Shown: positions 9,122 to 17,905 of the stretch, one piece after another
Position numbering within the stretch: the stretch's first letter is position 1
Layout: each line of letters begins with the position of its first letter
From: UBA1672 sp050633505
GTDB lineage: Bacteria > Pseudomonadota > Alphaproteobacteria > Micavibrionales > Micavibrionaceae
Assembly (NCBI GenBank): GCA_050633505.1
Contig: JBOEGQ010000004.1
Coordinates: 496,001-560,000 of the forward strand
DNA length: 64,000 nucleotides
Direction of reading: 5' to 3'
Program-made: the position numbers and the translations under genes
The notes under the pieces: model-generated
The model's input: the letters and a program-made list of their open reading frames with translations, nothing else
Databases searched by the model: none
Told to the model about the DNA's origin: nothing

Positions 9122-10276
9122 ATGACACAAAAAAGACGCACAACCGTTGTTCAGGCAGGAATTGGCACAGATAAGGCCTATAAGTCCGTTATGCCGCCTT
9201 TATATATGTCATCAACCTTTGAAATTGAAACAATCGGTCACGCCCCCGAATACCAATATTCACGCACCAAAAACCCGACTCGTCAGGAGCTATCCAATGC
9301 ATTAACGGAGCTGGAGCAAGGGCTTGGTGCCTGCGTGACCTCCTCAGGTATGGCGGCACTTACATTGGTTGTTCACTTACTCAACCCGGATGATTTACTC
9401 ATTGCGCCATATGATTGTTATGGGCGCTCTTACCGTTTGCTTTGCGCACTATCAGAGAAAAAACATTTCAAGCTGAAGTTTATTGACCAATATGACAAAA
9501 AGGCCATTGATGAGGCCTTTGCCGAAGAAAAGCCACGTATGGTTCTGATCGAAAGCCCGTCAAACCCTGTTATGCGGATCGCAGATATTGAATATATCGC
9601 AAAGCAGGCTAAAGAGTGTGGTGCGATAACCGCAGTTGATAACACATTTCTATCTCCTATCTTGCAGCAGCCCTTAAAACACGGCGCGGATGTTGTATAC
9701 CACTCAACAACTAAATTCCTAAACGGGCATAGCGATATTGTCGGTGGATGCGTCATCACAAACAACCAAGACATTCTGACAGATCTTGATTTTTGGGCAA
9801 ATTCTCTTGGCGTTATTGGCGCGCCTTTTGATTCCTATATGACACTGCGCGGTATGCGTACATTGGAACTGCGTGTCCACCGCGCACAGGAGAATGCGCA
9901 AAGAATTGCAGAATTTCTGACAGGTCACAACGCCGTTAAAAAGGTCTATTATCCCGGATTACCTGACCATATCGGCCATGATACTGCAAAGAAACAGCAA
10001 GAAGGTTTTGGCGCAATGTTAAGTATTGAGGTTAATGGTAATTTAGAGAACGTCAAACACCTCGTTGAGAGCTTAAACCTGTTTAGGCTGGCACAATCTT
10101 TAGGCGGAACGGAAAGCCTTATCAACCATCCGGCCACGATGACACATGTTTCGATGGGCGAAGAGGCGCGCGCAAAGGCAGGCGTAACAGATCAGCTTTT
10201 GCGCCTTTCTATCGGGGTGGAACATATCGATGATTTGACTCATGATCTGTCACAGGCACTGGATAAAGCGATATGA
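9122..10276 (+). CDS. metC: Cystathionine beta-lyase (PLP-dependent)
   Basis: Trans-sulfuration enzyme of the Cys/Met metabolism PLP family, expected to cleave cystathionine to homocysteine, pyruvate and ammonia. At 384 residues it fits the family (about 390). The PLP-binding lysine is in YHSTTKFLNGHSD, the phosphate-binding SSGMAAL loop is near residue 75, and the family signature SLGGTESLINHPATMTH is near the C-terminus. I start at 9122 because AAAAGGAAAAAGGCG lies immediately upstream; the open frame extends to 9011 without support. Cystathionine gamma-lyase or gamma-synthase specificity cannot be excluded from sequence, but the length and motifs favour MetC. The stop overlaps the next gene by four bases (ATGA), indicating translational coupling. 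Confidence 0.88.
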   Translation: MTQKRRTTVVQAGIGTDKAYKSVMPPLYMSSTFEIETIGHAPEYQYSRTKNPTRQELSNALTELEQGLGACVTSSGMAALTLVVHLLNPDDLLIAPYDCYGRSYRLLCALSEKKHFKLKFIDQYDKKAIDEAFAEEKPRMVLIESPSNPVMRIADIEYIAKQAKECGAITAVDNTFLSPILQQPLKHGADVVYHSTTKFLNGHSDIVGGCVITNNQDILTDLDFWANSLGVIGAPFDSYMTLRGMRTLELRVHRAQENAQRIAEFLTGHNAVKKVYYPGLPDHIGHDTAKKQQEGFGAMLSIEVNGNLENVKHLVESLNLFRLAQSLGGTESLINHPATMTHVSMGEEARAKAGVTDQLLRLSIGVEHIDDLTHDLSQALDKAI

Positions 10277-10821
10277 ACCGCCTGATTTATGTTCTGCCAT
10301 TTATAACATTATTCTACCTTGGCTATGCATATTTTCAGGAGAAAACAGAGCGCAGTACCCCCCAAATGATTGAACGGGTTGTGCCCTATTTCGAATACCC
10401 GGAAATATTATCCAAAACGGGAAACAACACCCACCTTTCAAATTCCACACTGGCGAATAAACCCATTATGATTAATATCTTTGCCAGTTGGTGCCCCACC
10501 TGCCAATTGGAACATGATCAACTTATGGCTCTGGCAGAAATGGATGCAGTCGACATATACGGCATTGCGTACCGCGATAAAGAATACATGGTCGAGATTA
10601 TGATGAAACGTGACGGCAATCCATATAAGCGCATTGCACTGGATGAAAAAGGCACCTCAATTCATGCCTTTCAGGCCCGCGGAACACCGCAAAGCTATAT
10701 CATCGATCAAAACGGCATAATTCGATACCATCATAAAGGCCCGATTTCGAAGAAAACACTATATAGCCATATCCTACCCGCTATTGAAAAAGTGAGCGGA
10801 TCAGGCATAATAAGTAACTAA
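10273..10821 (+). CDS. Membrane-anchored thiol:disulfide interchange protein, CcmG/DsbE-like
   Basis: A 182-residue thioredoxin-fold protein with an N-terminal membrane anchor (residues 4-20), so the domain faces the periplasm. The active site is WCPTC in FASWCPTCQLEH, and the cis-proline loop reads GTPQSYIID, followed by DQNGIIRYHHKGP typical of CcmG/DsbE/ResA proteins. These keep apocytochrome c haem-binding cysteines reduced during cytochrome c maturation. It overlaps metC by four bases and is followed after two bases by a CcmI-like TPR protein, which supports a cytochrome c maturation role. The other ccm genes are not in the window. Confidence 0.82.
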   Translation: MNRLIYVLPFITLFYLGYAYFQEKTERSTPQMIERVVPYFEYPEILSKTGNNTHLSNSTLANKPIMINIFASWCPTCQLEHDQLMALAEMDAVDIYGIAYRDKEYMVEIMMKRDGNPYKRIALDEKGTSIHAFQARGTPQSYIIDQNGIIRYHHKGPISKKTLYSHILPAIEKVSGSGIISN

Positions 10822-10823
10822 TC

Positions 10824-11459
10824 ATGATATATATTATTCCACTCACCATTATCAGTTGGATCTTAAGCATTATCGGACTAAAGCATCTGCGTGCATCCCG
10901 TCCGCTTGCCTTTCACGCCTTATGCATTCTGATCCCGTCCACAATCGCCAGTATAGGGTTTCTAACCCTTCCTCCACCAATGCAGCAATCAACCCTCCCC
11001 CCCTTGGATCAGGAGATATTGGACGAGGGCGCAACAAACAACTGGAACAGCTCTGAACAAGCATTACGTGATCAACTGGTGAAAGCTCCGGATGATATAA
11101 ACCTTCTTACAGAATTAGCAGGGAACCTGATTGCACAAGAAAAATTTGATGAGGCCATTACCCTTTTGGAGAATGCACTTGAAAAACAAATGCATGACGA
11201 CCTGTCGCTACAACTCTCTACAGCCTATTTTGCAAAAGGTCTTCTGCATGCAGAAAAAAAGAATTACGACACGGCCCTCTCCCTCTTGCGTCAGGCACAT
11301 GCAAAAGCCCCGTCAAACGCGCCTTTTCTGCCTGATATCCTGCATTTCGTGAAAATTATTGAGAATCAAAAGAGCCCGCCGATAGAGCAAACCGAAGAGA
11401 TATCTCATGATATAGCTATAGAAGAGCAAACGGTTTTAGAAATCACGCCACCAGAGTAA
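10824..11459 (+). CDS. Membrane-anchored TPR protein, CcmI/CycH-like
   Basis: 211 residues with two N-terminal membrane helices (about 3-18 and 28-46) and then TPR-type helical repeats (about 75-175) in the periplasm: NLLTELAGNLIAQEKFDEAITLLENAL and a second copy ending YDTALSLLRQAHAKAP. The layout of two helices and TPRs directly after a CcmG-like gene is that of CcmI/CycH, which presents apocytochrome c to the haem lyase. It is shorter than full CcmI. The identity is inferred from architecture and neighbour only; a generic TPR protein is possible. Confidence 0.6.
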   Translation: MIYIIPLTIISWILSIIGLKHLRASRPLAFHALCILIPSTIASIGFLTLPPPMQQSTLPPLDQEILDEGATNNWNSSEQALRDQLVKAPDDINLLTELAGNLIAQEKFDEAITLLENALEKQMHDDLSLQLSTAYFAKGLLHAEKKNYDTALSLLRQAHAKAPSNAPFLPDILHFVKIIENQKSPPIEQTEEISHDIAIEEQTVLEITPPE

Positions 11460-11460
11460 A

Positions 11461-12171
11461 TTACTTTAACCACTTACGATAAAATTCACCCTTCTTTGCT
11501 TCAAATGCAGGGCATTCATCATCTACACTTTCATATTCTTCAAGAGAATCAACCGCTCTTTGACGCTCTTGTCGTTCAATACCAAGCTTTTTATATTCCA
11601 GTTCCAACACCTGATGGACAACACGCTGCATTTTCCTTTGCACATCATTCATACGCTCCAGTTTAAATGGCCCGGCATCAAATCCACGGGATTTTAATGC
11701 CTCCATCAGCTTGCCTCCCATTTCGCGGGCATATTTATTGACAACCTCGCGATCAACCCGCACATGTTTCAGCTCATGATTAACAACGGCCTTACGCATG
11801 CACTTATCTCTATAGATTTCCTTGGCCACAACAATTGTCGGGTCAATATGCAACTCAACCGTGATATCGCTATACCACGTGCAGCCATATCCAGCCTTCG
11901 CGTTACCAGCCTGACCAAATTGTATTTTATGGCTCAGTTGAATTTGCCCCTTCATAAATGCCTGTGTAATAGTTGTTCCATGAAAACCATACGGATCGAC
12001 CGTATCCGTGCTATAGCTTTGAAGCTTCTTCAAGCTTTGACGATAGTCGTATTTGACGTCCTCAGTCCGTGGAATAATATTAATTTTGGCAGGGGCATGA
12101 TCAGGACATTGCGGCGTATAACCAGCCAAGACAATCAAAGATGATAAAGTTACCGGATCTAAACCAAGCAT
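11461..12171 (-). CDS. Putative zinc metallopeptidase-like protein (HExxH)
   Basis: 236-residue protein with a short hydrophobic N-terminus and an HExxH motif in VVNHELKHVRVD near residue 130. A conserved Asp/Arg pair follows. This resembles the DUF922-type putative secreted zinc proteases, in which a NHExxH helix is followed by charged residues. A TDTVDPYGFHG-type segment and a conserved Cys-Trp pair precede the motif. The C-terminal 60 residues are helical and charged. AGAGGAA lies before the ATG. It converges with the TPR gene with a one-base gap. The substrate is unknown, and the third zinc ligand cannot be assigned by eye. Confidence 0.55.
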   Translation of the reverse strand: MLGLDPVTLSSLIVLAGYTPQCPDHAPAKINIIPRTEDVKYDYRQSLKKLQSYSTDTVDPYGFHGTTITQAFMKGQIQLSHKIQFGQAGNAKAGYGCTWYSDITVELHIDPTIVVAKEIYRDKCMRKAVVNHELKHVRVDREVVNKYAREMGGKLMEALKSRGFDAGPFKLERMNDVQRKMQRVVHQVLELEYKKLGIERQERQRAVDSLEEYESVDDECPAFEAKKGEFYRKWLK

Positions 12172-12285
12172 AAAACGCTTCCTCTAATTGTATAAGCCTA
12201 TATTAAAGTTTAACACAAACTTTGATTTTATCACTAAAAAGGATATAAACGATTAAAACAATTTATAGAAACAGGTCGTATAATC

Positions 12286-12564
12286 ATGTTTATCATTGCA
12301 ACTCTTATCTCCTTTGCCATACAGGTTTATATTCTTATCATCGTGGTGCAAGTTGCCTTAAGCTGGTTAATCGCATTTGAGATTATTAATGAGAAAAACG
12401 ATGCCGCACAAAACCTGACAGCCTTAACAAAACGCTTTACTGATCCTGTTTACACCCCTATCCGCAAATATATCCCACCGATTGGTGGAATAGATATTAC
12501 GCCCTTGGTTGTCATTATTGGCTTGCAATTGTTGGGTGGACTGCTTATTTCACTGTTATACTGA
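12286..12564 (+). CDS. yggT: YggT family integral membrane protein
   Basis: A 92-residue protein with two hydrophobic helices flanking the family-typical segment LTDPVYTPIRKYIPPIGGIDITPLVVI; here it reads FTDPVYTP followed by IRKYIPPIGG. YggT proteins are small inner-membrane proteins linked in other bacteria to osmotic-shock tolerance, division or photosystem organisation; the biochemical role is not established. folD follows after 17 bases on the same strand, a pairing common in alphaproteobacteria, which suggests one transcript. Confidence 0.85.
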   Translation: MFIIATLISFAIQVYILIIVVQVALSWLIAFEIINEKNDAAQNLTALTKRFTDPVYTPIRKYIPPIGGIDITPLVVIIGLQLLGGLLISLLY

Positions 12565-12581
12565 TATAAAATAGGAAAACC

Positions 12582-13418
12582 ATGACACATATTATTGATG
12601 GTAAAGCCGTTGCAAAGGCTTTAAAAGACGATCTCGCACAACATGTCAGCACAATGGATAAAAAGCCCGGGCTTGCCGTTATTTTGGTTGGCGATGATCC
12701 TGCGTCACATGTTTATGTCAGAAATAAAATTAAGGCCTGTGAAGCGGTAGGCATCCGAAGCTTTGAAGCGCGCCTACCTGAGAAAGCAACACAAAGCGAA
12801 ATCGCAGCAGAAATACAAGCCTTCAACGATAATAAGCATGTACATGGCATCTTGTTACAGTTGCCGGTTCCAGATCATCTCGACTCAGATGCCCTTGTAC
12901 AAATGATCGATCCGTCAAAAGATGTCGATGGATTAAGCTTTATCAATCAAGGGAAACTCATCGCAGGCGATAAAACCGGTTTGGTTCCCTGTACACCTCA
13001 AGGATCTATCTTGTTGATCAAATCCGTGGAGGAAAACCTAAGCGGTAAACACGCCGTGGTTATCGGGCGCTCTCTTCTGTTTGGAAAACCAATGGCACAA
13101 CTTTTACTTCAGGAGAACTGCACCGTCACAACGGCACATTCCCGCACACATAACCTTGAAGAAATCTGTAAACAAGCCGACATTTTGGTTGCCGCTGTGG
13201 GGCGTGAAAAGATGGTGAAAGCAGAATGGGTAAAGCCAGGAGCCATCGTGATAGATGTCGGTATTAACCGTATGGACAATGGAAAATTATGCGGTGATGT
13301 TGACTATGAAGATGCACAGAGCATTGCAAGTGCCATTACACCCGTCCCCGGAGGCGTCGGACCAATGACAATTGCCTGCCTACTTGCCAATACCGTAAAG
13401 GCAAAGACGCGCATATAA
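12582..13418 (+). CDS. folD: Methylenetetrahydrofolate dehydrogenase / methenyl-THF cyclohydrolase
   Basis: Bifunctional one-carbon enzyme that interconverts 5,10-methylene-THF and 10-formyl-THF. 278 residues, close to the family length. Diagnostic segments are visible in order: VYVRNKIKACEAVGI with the catalytic Tyr and Lys, HGILLQLPVPDHLD, the NADP-binding VIGRSLLFGKPMA, and the C-terminal TPVPGGVGPMTIACLL. AGGAAA precedes the ATG. It lies in a probable yggT-folD transcript and supplies formyl-THF for purine synthesis, for which purC is found elsewhere in the window. Confidence 0.97.
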   Translation: MTHIIDGKAVAKALKDDLAQHVSTMDKKPGLAVILVGDDPASHVYVRNKIKACEAVGIRSFEARLPEKATQSEIAAEIQAFNDNKHVHGILLQLPVPDHLDSDALVQMIDPSKDVDGLSFINQGKLIAGDKTGLVPCTPQGSILLIKSVEENLSGKHAVVIGRSLLFGKPMAQLLLQENCTVTTAHSRTHNLEEICKQADILVAAVGREKMVKAEWVKPGAIVIDVGINRMDNGKLCGDVDYEDAQSIASAITPVPGGVGPMTIACLLANTVKAKTRI

Positions 13419-13454
13419 TCATCATTTATTTGAGAGTTTTTAGAAAATATCGGC

Positions 13455-14201
13455 TTAATAAACCATCATCGTGAATGGATGATACCCGCGGATTTCTTTA
13501 AGTTTTGTCTGACGAACAACCAATGCGTTATAAAAAGAAATACGCAATTGGTTCACCTGAATGATAACTTCTGGATAATATAGCTCATAAATTGAGGGGT
13601 CTTCGTATATCTTCATAAGAAGCTGCTCATTAGAGTCAACCCACGCCGCCAGAACGATCAAAAATGTTGTCACTATTGCTTTATTTTGTTTAAAGGCCGT
13701 CCGCGTTGCAAAAGAGACTGTTTCATCATTACTAATAATTTCATCTATCTCTGCAACCTCCTTGTCCAAGTGCTTTTTCCAATAGGTTACAATAACACGT
13801 GCCTTACGGACATTTTTAATCTGCTGAATCAAATATTCCTGATCTGTATAAATCTTGGAATTACCAACGCGCGCCATATAACGACGAATTCCATACCCAT
13901 AATGATCGAACTCAGGGGCAAGATCTTTATTTATGCCATGTATTAATGTGTCGACACGCTGTTCAAAATTATTATATGCGGGCACTCTACGAAAAGCGAC
14001 TTCCCCAAGATTTGGCTCAACTGGTTCCTTATCGTCACTATCGATAACGACAGATGTCGTAACCATCTCAGGCATCACAACGGGATCATAGCTGGAATCA
14101 AGACTAGGCAAGATATCACCGTCTCCTTGTGCAGATAACGGAGATGACGGCACAAGTACTGAACAAGTAAAAAAAGCCACAACAAATAATAATACGCGCA
14201 T
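13455..14201 (-). CDS. Hypothetical secreted protein (248 aa)
   Basis: Unrecognised. Residues 1-24 form a Sec signal peptide (LLFVVAFFTCSVLV core, likely cleavage after SAQ). The mature part begins with an acidic, Pro/Val-rich spacer, and from about residue 70 is predominantly helical with regularly placed charged residues. No lipobox, catalytic motif or membrane helix follows, apart from a hydrophobic stretch near residue 180 (IVTTFLIVLAAWV) that may pack in a helical bundle. AGAGAGA lies upstream of the ATG. It is convergent with folD. Confidence 0.6.
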   Translation of the reverse strand: MRVLLFVVAFFTCSVLVPSSPLSAQGDGDILPSLDSSYDPVVMPEMVTTSVVIDSDDKEPVEPNLGEVAFRRVPAYNNFEQRVDTLIHGINKDLAPEFDHYGYGIRRYMARVGNSKIYTDQEYLIQQIKNVRKARVIVTYWKKHLDKEVAEIDEIISNDETVSFATRTAFKQNKAIVTTFLIVLAAWVDSNEQLLMKIYEDPSIYELYYPEVIIQVNQLRISFYNALVVRQTKLKEIRGYHPFTMMVY

Positions 14202-14254
14202 TACAACACTTGTCTCTCTAGGTCCCTAACAAACAATTAAGTATCCTAACAACA

Positions 14255-15691
14255 TCACTCCCCTTGTGCAAGAGTATATCCACGTTGCCCGTCAAAGCTA
14301 TAGAGGTTTTCAACTTTTACAAAGTCCAAATCCAGACCTTTAATACTACTTAACTGATTAAGAATAATGTCATGTGTTACATTCAGCCCTATAAAGCGTA
14401 GGCACCAATGATCCGAACAGAAGGTATCCGGGTGACCATTTGGCCATACCTTCACACCGCGATTAGCGATTAACTTTAACTTCAAACCATCAACAACAAC
14501 GGCATCTAAAAGATCTGCCAAGGCATCAGGCGCCCCTTCCCAATCTAAGAAGATATCTGCACCAACCAGCTTTTTATCTTCCTCAACACGAGCCTTCAAA
14601 GGTGGTAGATTAATCCCCTCTCCACCGCCTTGACCATAATCGACGACCTTAAATGTTTCAGGTTTTTGTCCCAAACGCGCGATCACTTCATCTGCGAACT
14701 CTTTGGTTCCGACCTTTTTCTTGCTCAAACCCTTATCATAAATATCACCTGTATGAACACCATCTTCCAATGTTTTGAACCATGCATTATGTACTTTTGC
14801 CGCGATATCATTTTGTCCGATATGGTTTAGCATCAAAACAGCCCCCAGCAGTAAACCGGACGGATTTGCGATGTTTTGCCCTGCGATATCGGGGGCACTA
14901 CCGTGTACGGCTTCAAACATACCAAAATTTGTGCCTATATTGCATGATCCACCCAATCCGACCGATCCTGTAATTTCAACAGCAACATCGGAGATAATGT
15001 CTCCATATAGATTTTCTGTAACAACAACATCAAAGTCATTCGGGCTATCTGCAATACGAGCAGTACCAATATCAATGATATAAAATTCTTGTTCTATATC
15101 CGGGTATTCTTGTCCAATTTCATCGAACACCTTATGAAATAAGCCATCGGCCATCTTCATAATATTGTCTTTGGCCATACACGTTACCTTTTTACGACCA
15201 TTGGCGCGTGCATATTCAAAAGCAAAGCGAATAATACGTTCTGATCCCGGACGGGAGATCAGCTTAATTGATTGTACAACGTCTTGTGTTTGGCGATGCT
15301 CTATCCCTGCATAGAGATCTTCTTCATTCTCACGAACAATAACCAAATCCATATCTTTAAAGTTTGTATCAACATAAGGGTGGTACGACACACAAGGGCG
15401 CACATTCGCGAACAACCCCAAAGACTTACGCACTGTTACGTTTAAAGATTTAAATCCACCACCCTGCGGTGTGGTAATCGGTGCCTTCAAAAAAACCTTT
15501 GTTCGGCGTAAGGAATCCCATGAGCTATCCTCAATACCGTTCATCACCCCACGTTCATAAACGGCTTCACCGATATCTATTTCTTCAATATCCAATTGCG
15601 CACCGGCAGCATCAAGAATACGCAATGTTGCCTCCATAATTTCCGGGCCAATACCATCACCACGTGCAACTGTTATCGGGGTTTTGCTCAC
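14255..15691 (-). CDS. icd: NADP-dependent isocitrate dehydrogenase, Rickettsia-type long form
   Basis: TCA-cycle enzyme converting isocitrate to 2-oxoglutarate. It belongs to the decarboxylating dehydrogenase family. The 478 residues exceed the E. coli enzyme (416) and match the Rickettsia-type long form with an extra C-terminal domain of about 130 residues. Visible motifs are ARGDGIGPEI at the N-terminus, VRENEEDLYAGIEHR, and the metal/substrate segment NLYGDIISDVAVEITGSVGLGGSCNIG, seen as NLYGDIISD then GLGGSCNIG. I start at the GTG at 15691 because AAGGAGAG lies five bases upstream; the open frame runs on to 15736 without a ribosome-binding site. Cofactor choice (NAD or NADP) is inferred from the subfamily. 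Confidence 0.9.
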   Translation of the reverse strand: MSKTPITVARGDGIGPEIMEATLRILDAAGAQLDIEEIDIGEAVYERGVMNGIEDSSWDSLRRTKVFLKAPITTPQGGGFKSLNVTVRKSLGLFANVRPCVSYHPYVDTNFKDMDLVIVRENEEDLYAGIEHRQTQDVVQSIKLISRPGSERIIRFAFEYARANGRKKVTCMAKDNIMKMADGLFHKVFDEIGQEYPDIEQEFYIIDIGTARIADSPNDFDVVVTENLYGDIISDVAVEITGSVGLGGSCNIGTNFGMFEAVHGSAPDIAGQNIANPSGLLLGAVLMLNHIGQNDIAAKVHNAWFKTLEDGVHTGDIYDKGLSKKKVGTKEFADEVIARLGQKPETFKVVDYGQGGGEGINLPPLKARVEEDKKLVGADIFLDWEGAPDALADLLDAVVVDGLKLKLIANRGVKVWPNGHPDTFCSDHWCLRFIGLNVTHDIILNQLSSIKGLDLDFVKVENLYSFDGQRGYTLAQGE

Positions 15692-15819
15692 AGAGTCTCT
15701 CCTTAAAAGAAAAATTTTGATTTGAAATAAATACACAACAAAGAATAGCGAGAATACACTACGTCATTTTCCAACAGATTTCTAGTGTTTGCAGCGCAAC
15801 ATATCAACGCAAATATAAA

Positions 15820-16365
15820 TCAGTGCCAATCGAAACCTTCTCCCTCCGGCAAGGAAAAAGACGGGTCAATCGCATTCTTCATATTATAGATTTCCTGCAT
15901 CAATTGGCTGGTCGAGCCTGTATATAGCTCTGCAATATCCAACAATGCAAGTGCCCCCTCTTTTGGCATTGCACCCTTTATTTCATCAACATCTGCGAGC
16001 TGTTTAAAATTATACGATGGCATGCATATATTCACAGCCTTAGTCATTTTTCCAATCTGCGGATCATCTAATGCCAAATCAATCAGCCCCATAATGATAT
16101 CATCACCCAGAATATCCACACTCAAACTTTCTTCGGCTTGTTTTACAACCTCACAAGCTCTCCCCCAGTTTTTCTTCGCAATTTCCTCTGCAATACCCAT
16201 AATTTCAGAAAAAGACTCTTCCACAATATTAGGATCATCTGTCTCCGATAACATCTCTGTTAAACCGCTTAACGCTTGCTCCATTTGGATCTCTGTATCA
16301 AGTGGTAAAGTCGAACCTCCACCATAAAACGGAAGAACAGTATTCTTATCTGATGGTTTTTTCAT
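15820..16365 (-). CDS. Hypothetical acidic protein (181 aa)
   Basis: Unrecognised soluble, acidic, mostly helical protein with no signal peptide. The sequence begins with a basic/polar tail with GGGS and continues with helices rich in Glu and Leu. Two cysteines are present. GGTGAGAG precedes the ATG. It sits between icd and the holin at the end of the phage cluster, in the same direction. I place it outside the phage cluster because it resembles no structural or lysis protein, but the boundary is uncertain. Confidence 0.55.
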   Translation of the reverse strand: MKKPSDKNTVLPFYGGGSTLPLDTEIQMEQALSGLTEMLSETDDPNIVEESFSEIMGIAEEIAKKNWGRACEVVKQAEESLSVDILGDDIIMGLIDLALDDPQIGKMTKAVNICMPSYNFKQLADVDEIKGAMPKEGALALLDIAELYTGSTSQLMQEIYNMKNAIDPSFSLPEGEGFDWH

Positions 16366-16444
16366 TCTATAGACGCTCTCACCCGCATATTATTATATAT
16401 TTTCGAGAAAACTATCAGATTTAACCCTCTTTTCTCAAGGAAAT

Positions 16445-16963
16445 TCATTTATTCCAGAAAATAACGTCTTTTACAGGGGGGATATTCTTTTCCTCACTGC
16501 GTTTATAAACATAAATACCAAGAACAGATAAACCAATCCCCCATATCGCACTTAAATTACTCATAGCGGCTAAAACAACACCAGCCTTATCCGTTTCAAA
16601 GATAATGACATAGGCAATTCCAAACATTTGCGCTGCCCAGGTCAAGGCCATTAAATACCCGAATGTCGGGCGCATGCGGCGCACATAACTATCCTCAGAG
16701 GCAACCTCCGCACGTAAAGACTGATTAATTTCAGATAGTGTTGTCTGGTAGTTTTGAATTTCTAATTCCGCCATTTTTTCGGTATGACGATTGGCCTCGG
16801 CAAGCTGCTCTGGATTTATCGCCCCACTTTGCAGTACTTTCCCGACCTTATCCAGTGCATCGGATGCATTTTGCGCGGCCGGATGCTCTAAAATACTTAA
16901 TGCTCCCCCGACAATAGACACAAGCACAGGTAATCCCACCTGCGATAAAAATGCAGAGATCAT
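16445..16963 (-). CDS. Phage/GTA holin-like protein (3 TM)
   Basis: 172 residues in the layout of the 3TM holin family described for gene-transfer-agent release. There is a short hydrophobic N-terminus (residues 1-24), a long charged helix (about 35-80) and then RRMRPTFGYLMALTWAAQ leading into two membrane helices (about 95-115 and 125-150), with a charged C-terminus. The MRPTFGYLM segment is the conserved part. Holins permeabilise the inner membrane so that endolysin reaches the murein. AGGAGAAGAT precedes the ATG. It ends the lysis end of the cluster, with the endolysin two genes upstream. Confidence 0.75.
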   Translation of the reverse strand: MISAFLSQVGLPVLVSIVGGALSILEHPAAQNASDALDKVGKVLQSGAINPEQLAEANRHTEKMAELEIQNYQTTLSEINQSLRAEVASEDSYVRRMRPTFGYLMALTWAAQMFGIAYVIIFETDKAGVVLAAMSNLSAIWGIGLSVLGIYVYKRSEEKNIPPVKDVIFWNK

Positions 16964-16989
16964 ATATCTTCTCCTAATTGTAATTAAAT

Positions 16990-17844
16990 TTATGTGTTCT
17001 TTTTAACAGCCAGATACGATGCCAAAACGATTAGAATGCCCCCCGCAACCATTTTCATGGTTAACGTTTCACCCAATAGAAAATAAGCAAAAATCACGCC
17101 GTAAAGCAGCTCTAACATTGTTGAAATACTAATGATCTTTGCCTCGACATACCGGGCAGAATAAATATAAAGCGCATGTGCAAAAGCCGTACAAATCACC
17201 CCGTTCAAAAAAACATATAACCAATCGATTGAGCTAACCGGTTCTGACATCCATAAAACAATGGGCAATGTCAAAAGCGCCGCGACAAAGCACTGATAAA
17301 ATGTGAGGTTTACCGCAGAATAGCTCTGTACATACGCCTTATGCAGTAAAAGAATAAAGGAATAACTTAAGCCCGCCGCAATCCCCCATAGCGCGCCCAG
17401 AACATAGCTTGACGGAACATCCATATCATACGGCACGACAAGCCACACCCCAATACAACACAGGCAAGCCACACCGATATCCCATGCCTTTAGCCTGCCC
17501 TTAAAAAAAACAGGCTCCAGCAAAATTGTAAAAATCGGAAATGTTGAAAAAGTCAGTAACCCGATTGCAACACTGGAGAGCTGTATCGAATAAAAAAATG
17601 CATACCAATGGAACGTAATCAAGACACCGATCAAAATGAACACGAGACCATCACGAAGACTACGCGGGAGAATGGCCTCTTTTCTGTATTTTAAAAATAG
17701 TCCCAGCGCAATCGATGCAAACAGAACACGGCCAAACACGATAAAAATTGCAGACGTGCTCATGACTTTCCCGAGAAGCCCTGTAATACCAACCAGAAAA
17801 ATCGAAATATGCAGCCCAATCAGAGCCTTGGTTCTCTCATTCAT
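16990..17844 (-). CDS. EamA/DMT family transporter
   Basis: 284 residues with ten predicted membrane helices in two five-helix EamA repeats, typical of the drug/metabolite transporter superfamily. The second repeat contains VLGALWGIAAGLSYSF and ends LLGETLTMKMVAGGILI followed by a Lys-rich tail, as in family members. Substrate is unknown; relatives export amino acids, cofactors or drugs. I start at the ATG at 17844 (NERTKALIGL), because the upstream open frame overlaps the endolysin gene and does not look like membrane protein. It lies between endolysin and holin, which is unexpected for a transporter and suggests cargo. Confidence 0.85.
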   Translation of the reverse strand: MNERTKALIGLHISIFLVGITGLLGKVMSTSAIFIVFGRVLFASIALGLFLKYRKEAILPRSLRDGLVFILIGVLITFHWYAFFYSIQLSSVAIGLLTFSTFPIFTILLEPVFFKGRLKAWDIGVACLCCIGVWLVVPYDMDVPSSYVLGALWGIAAGLSYSFILLLHKAYVQSYSAVNLTFYQCFVAALLTLPIVLWMSEPVSSIDWLYVFLNGVICTAFAHALYIYSARYVEAKIISISTMLELLYGVIFAYFLLGETLTMKMVAGGILIVLASYLAVKKNT

Positions 17845-17905
17845 AGCTTGAGCTATAGTCCATACCGATATAAAAATCCAATATATTCCCATCGACTTAC
17901 AGACA

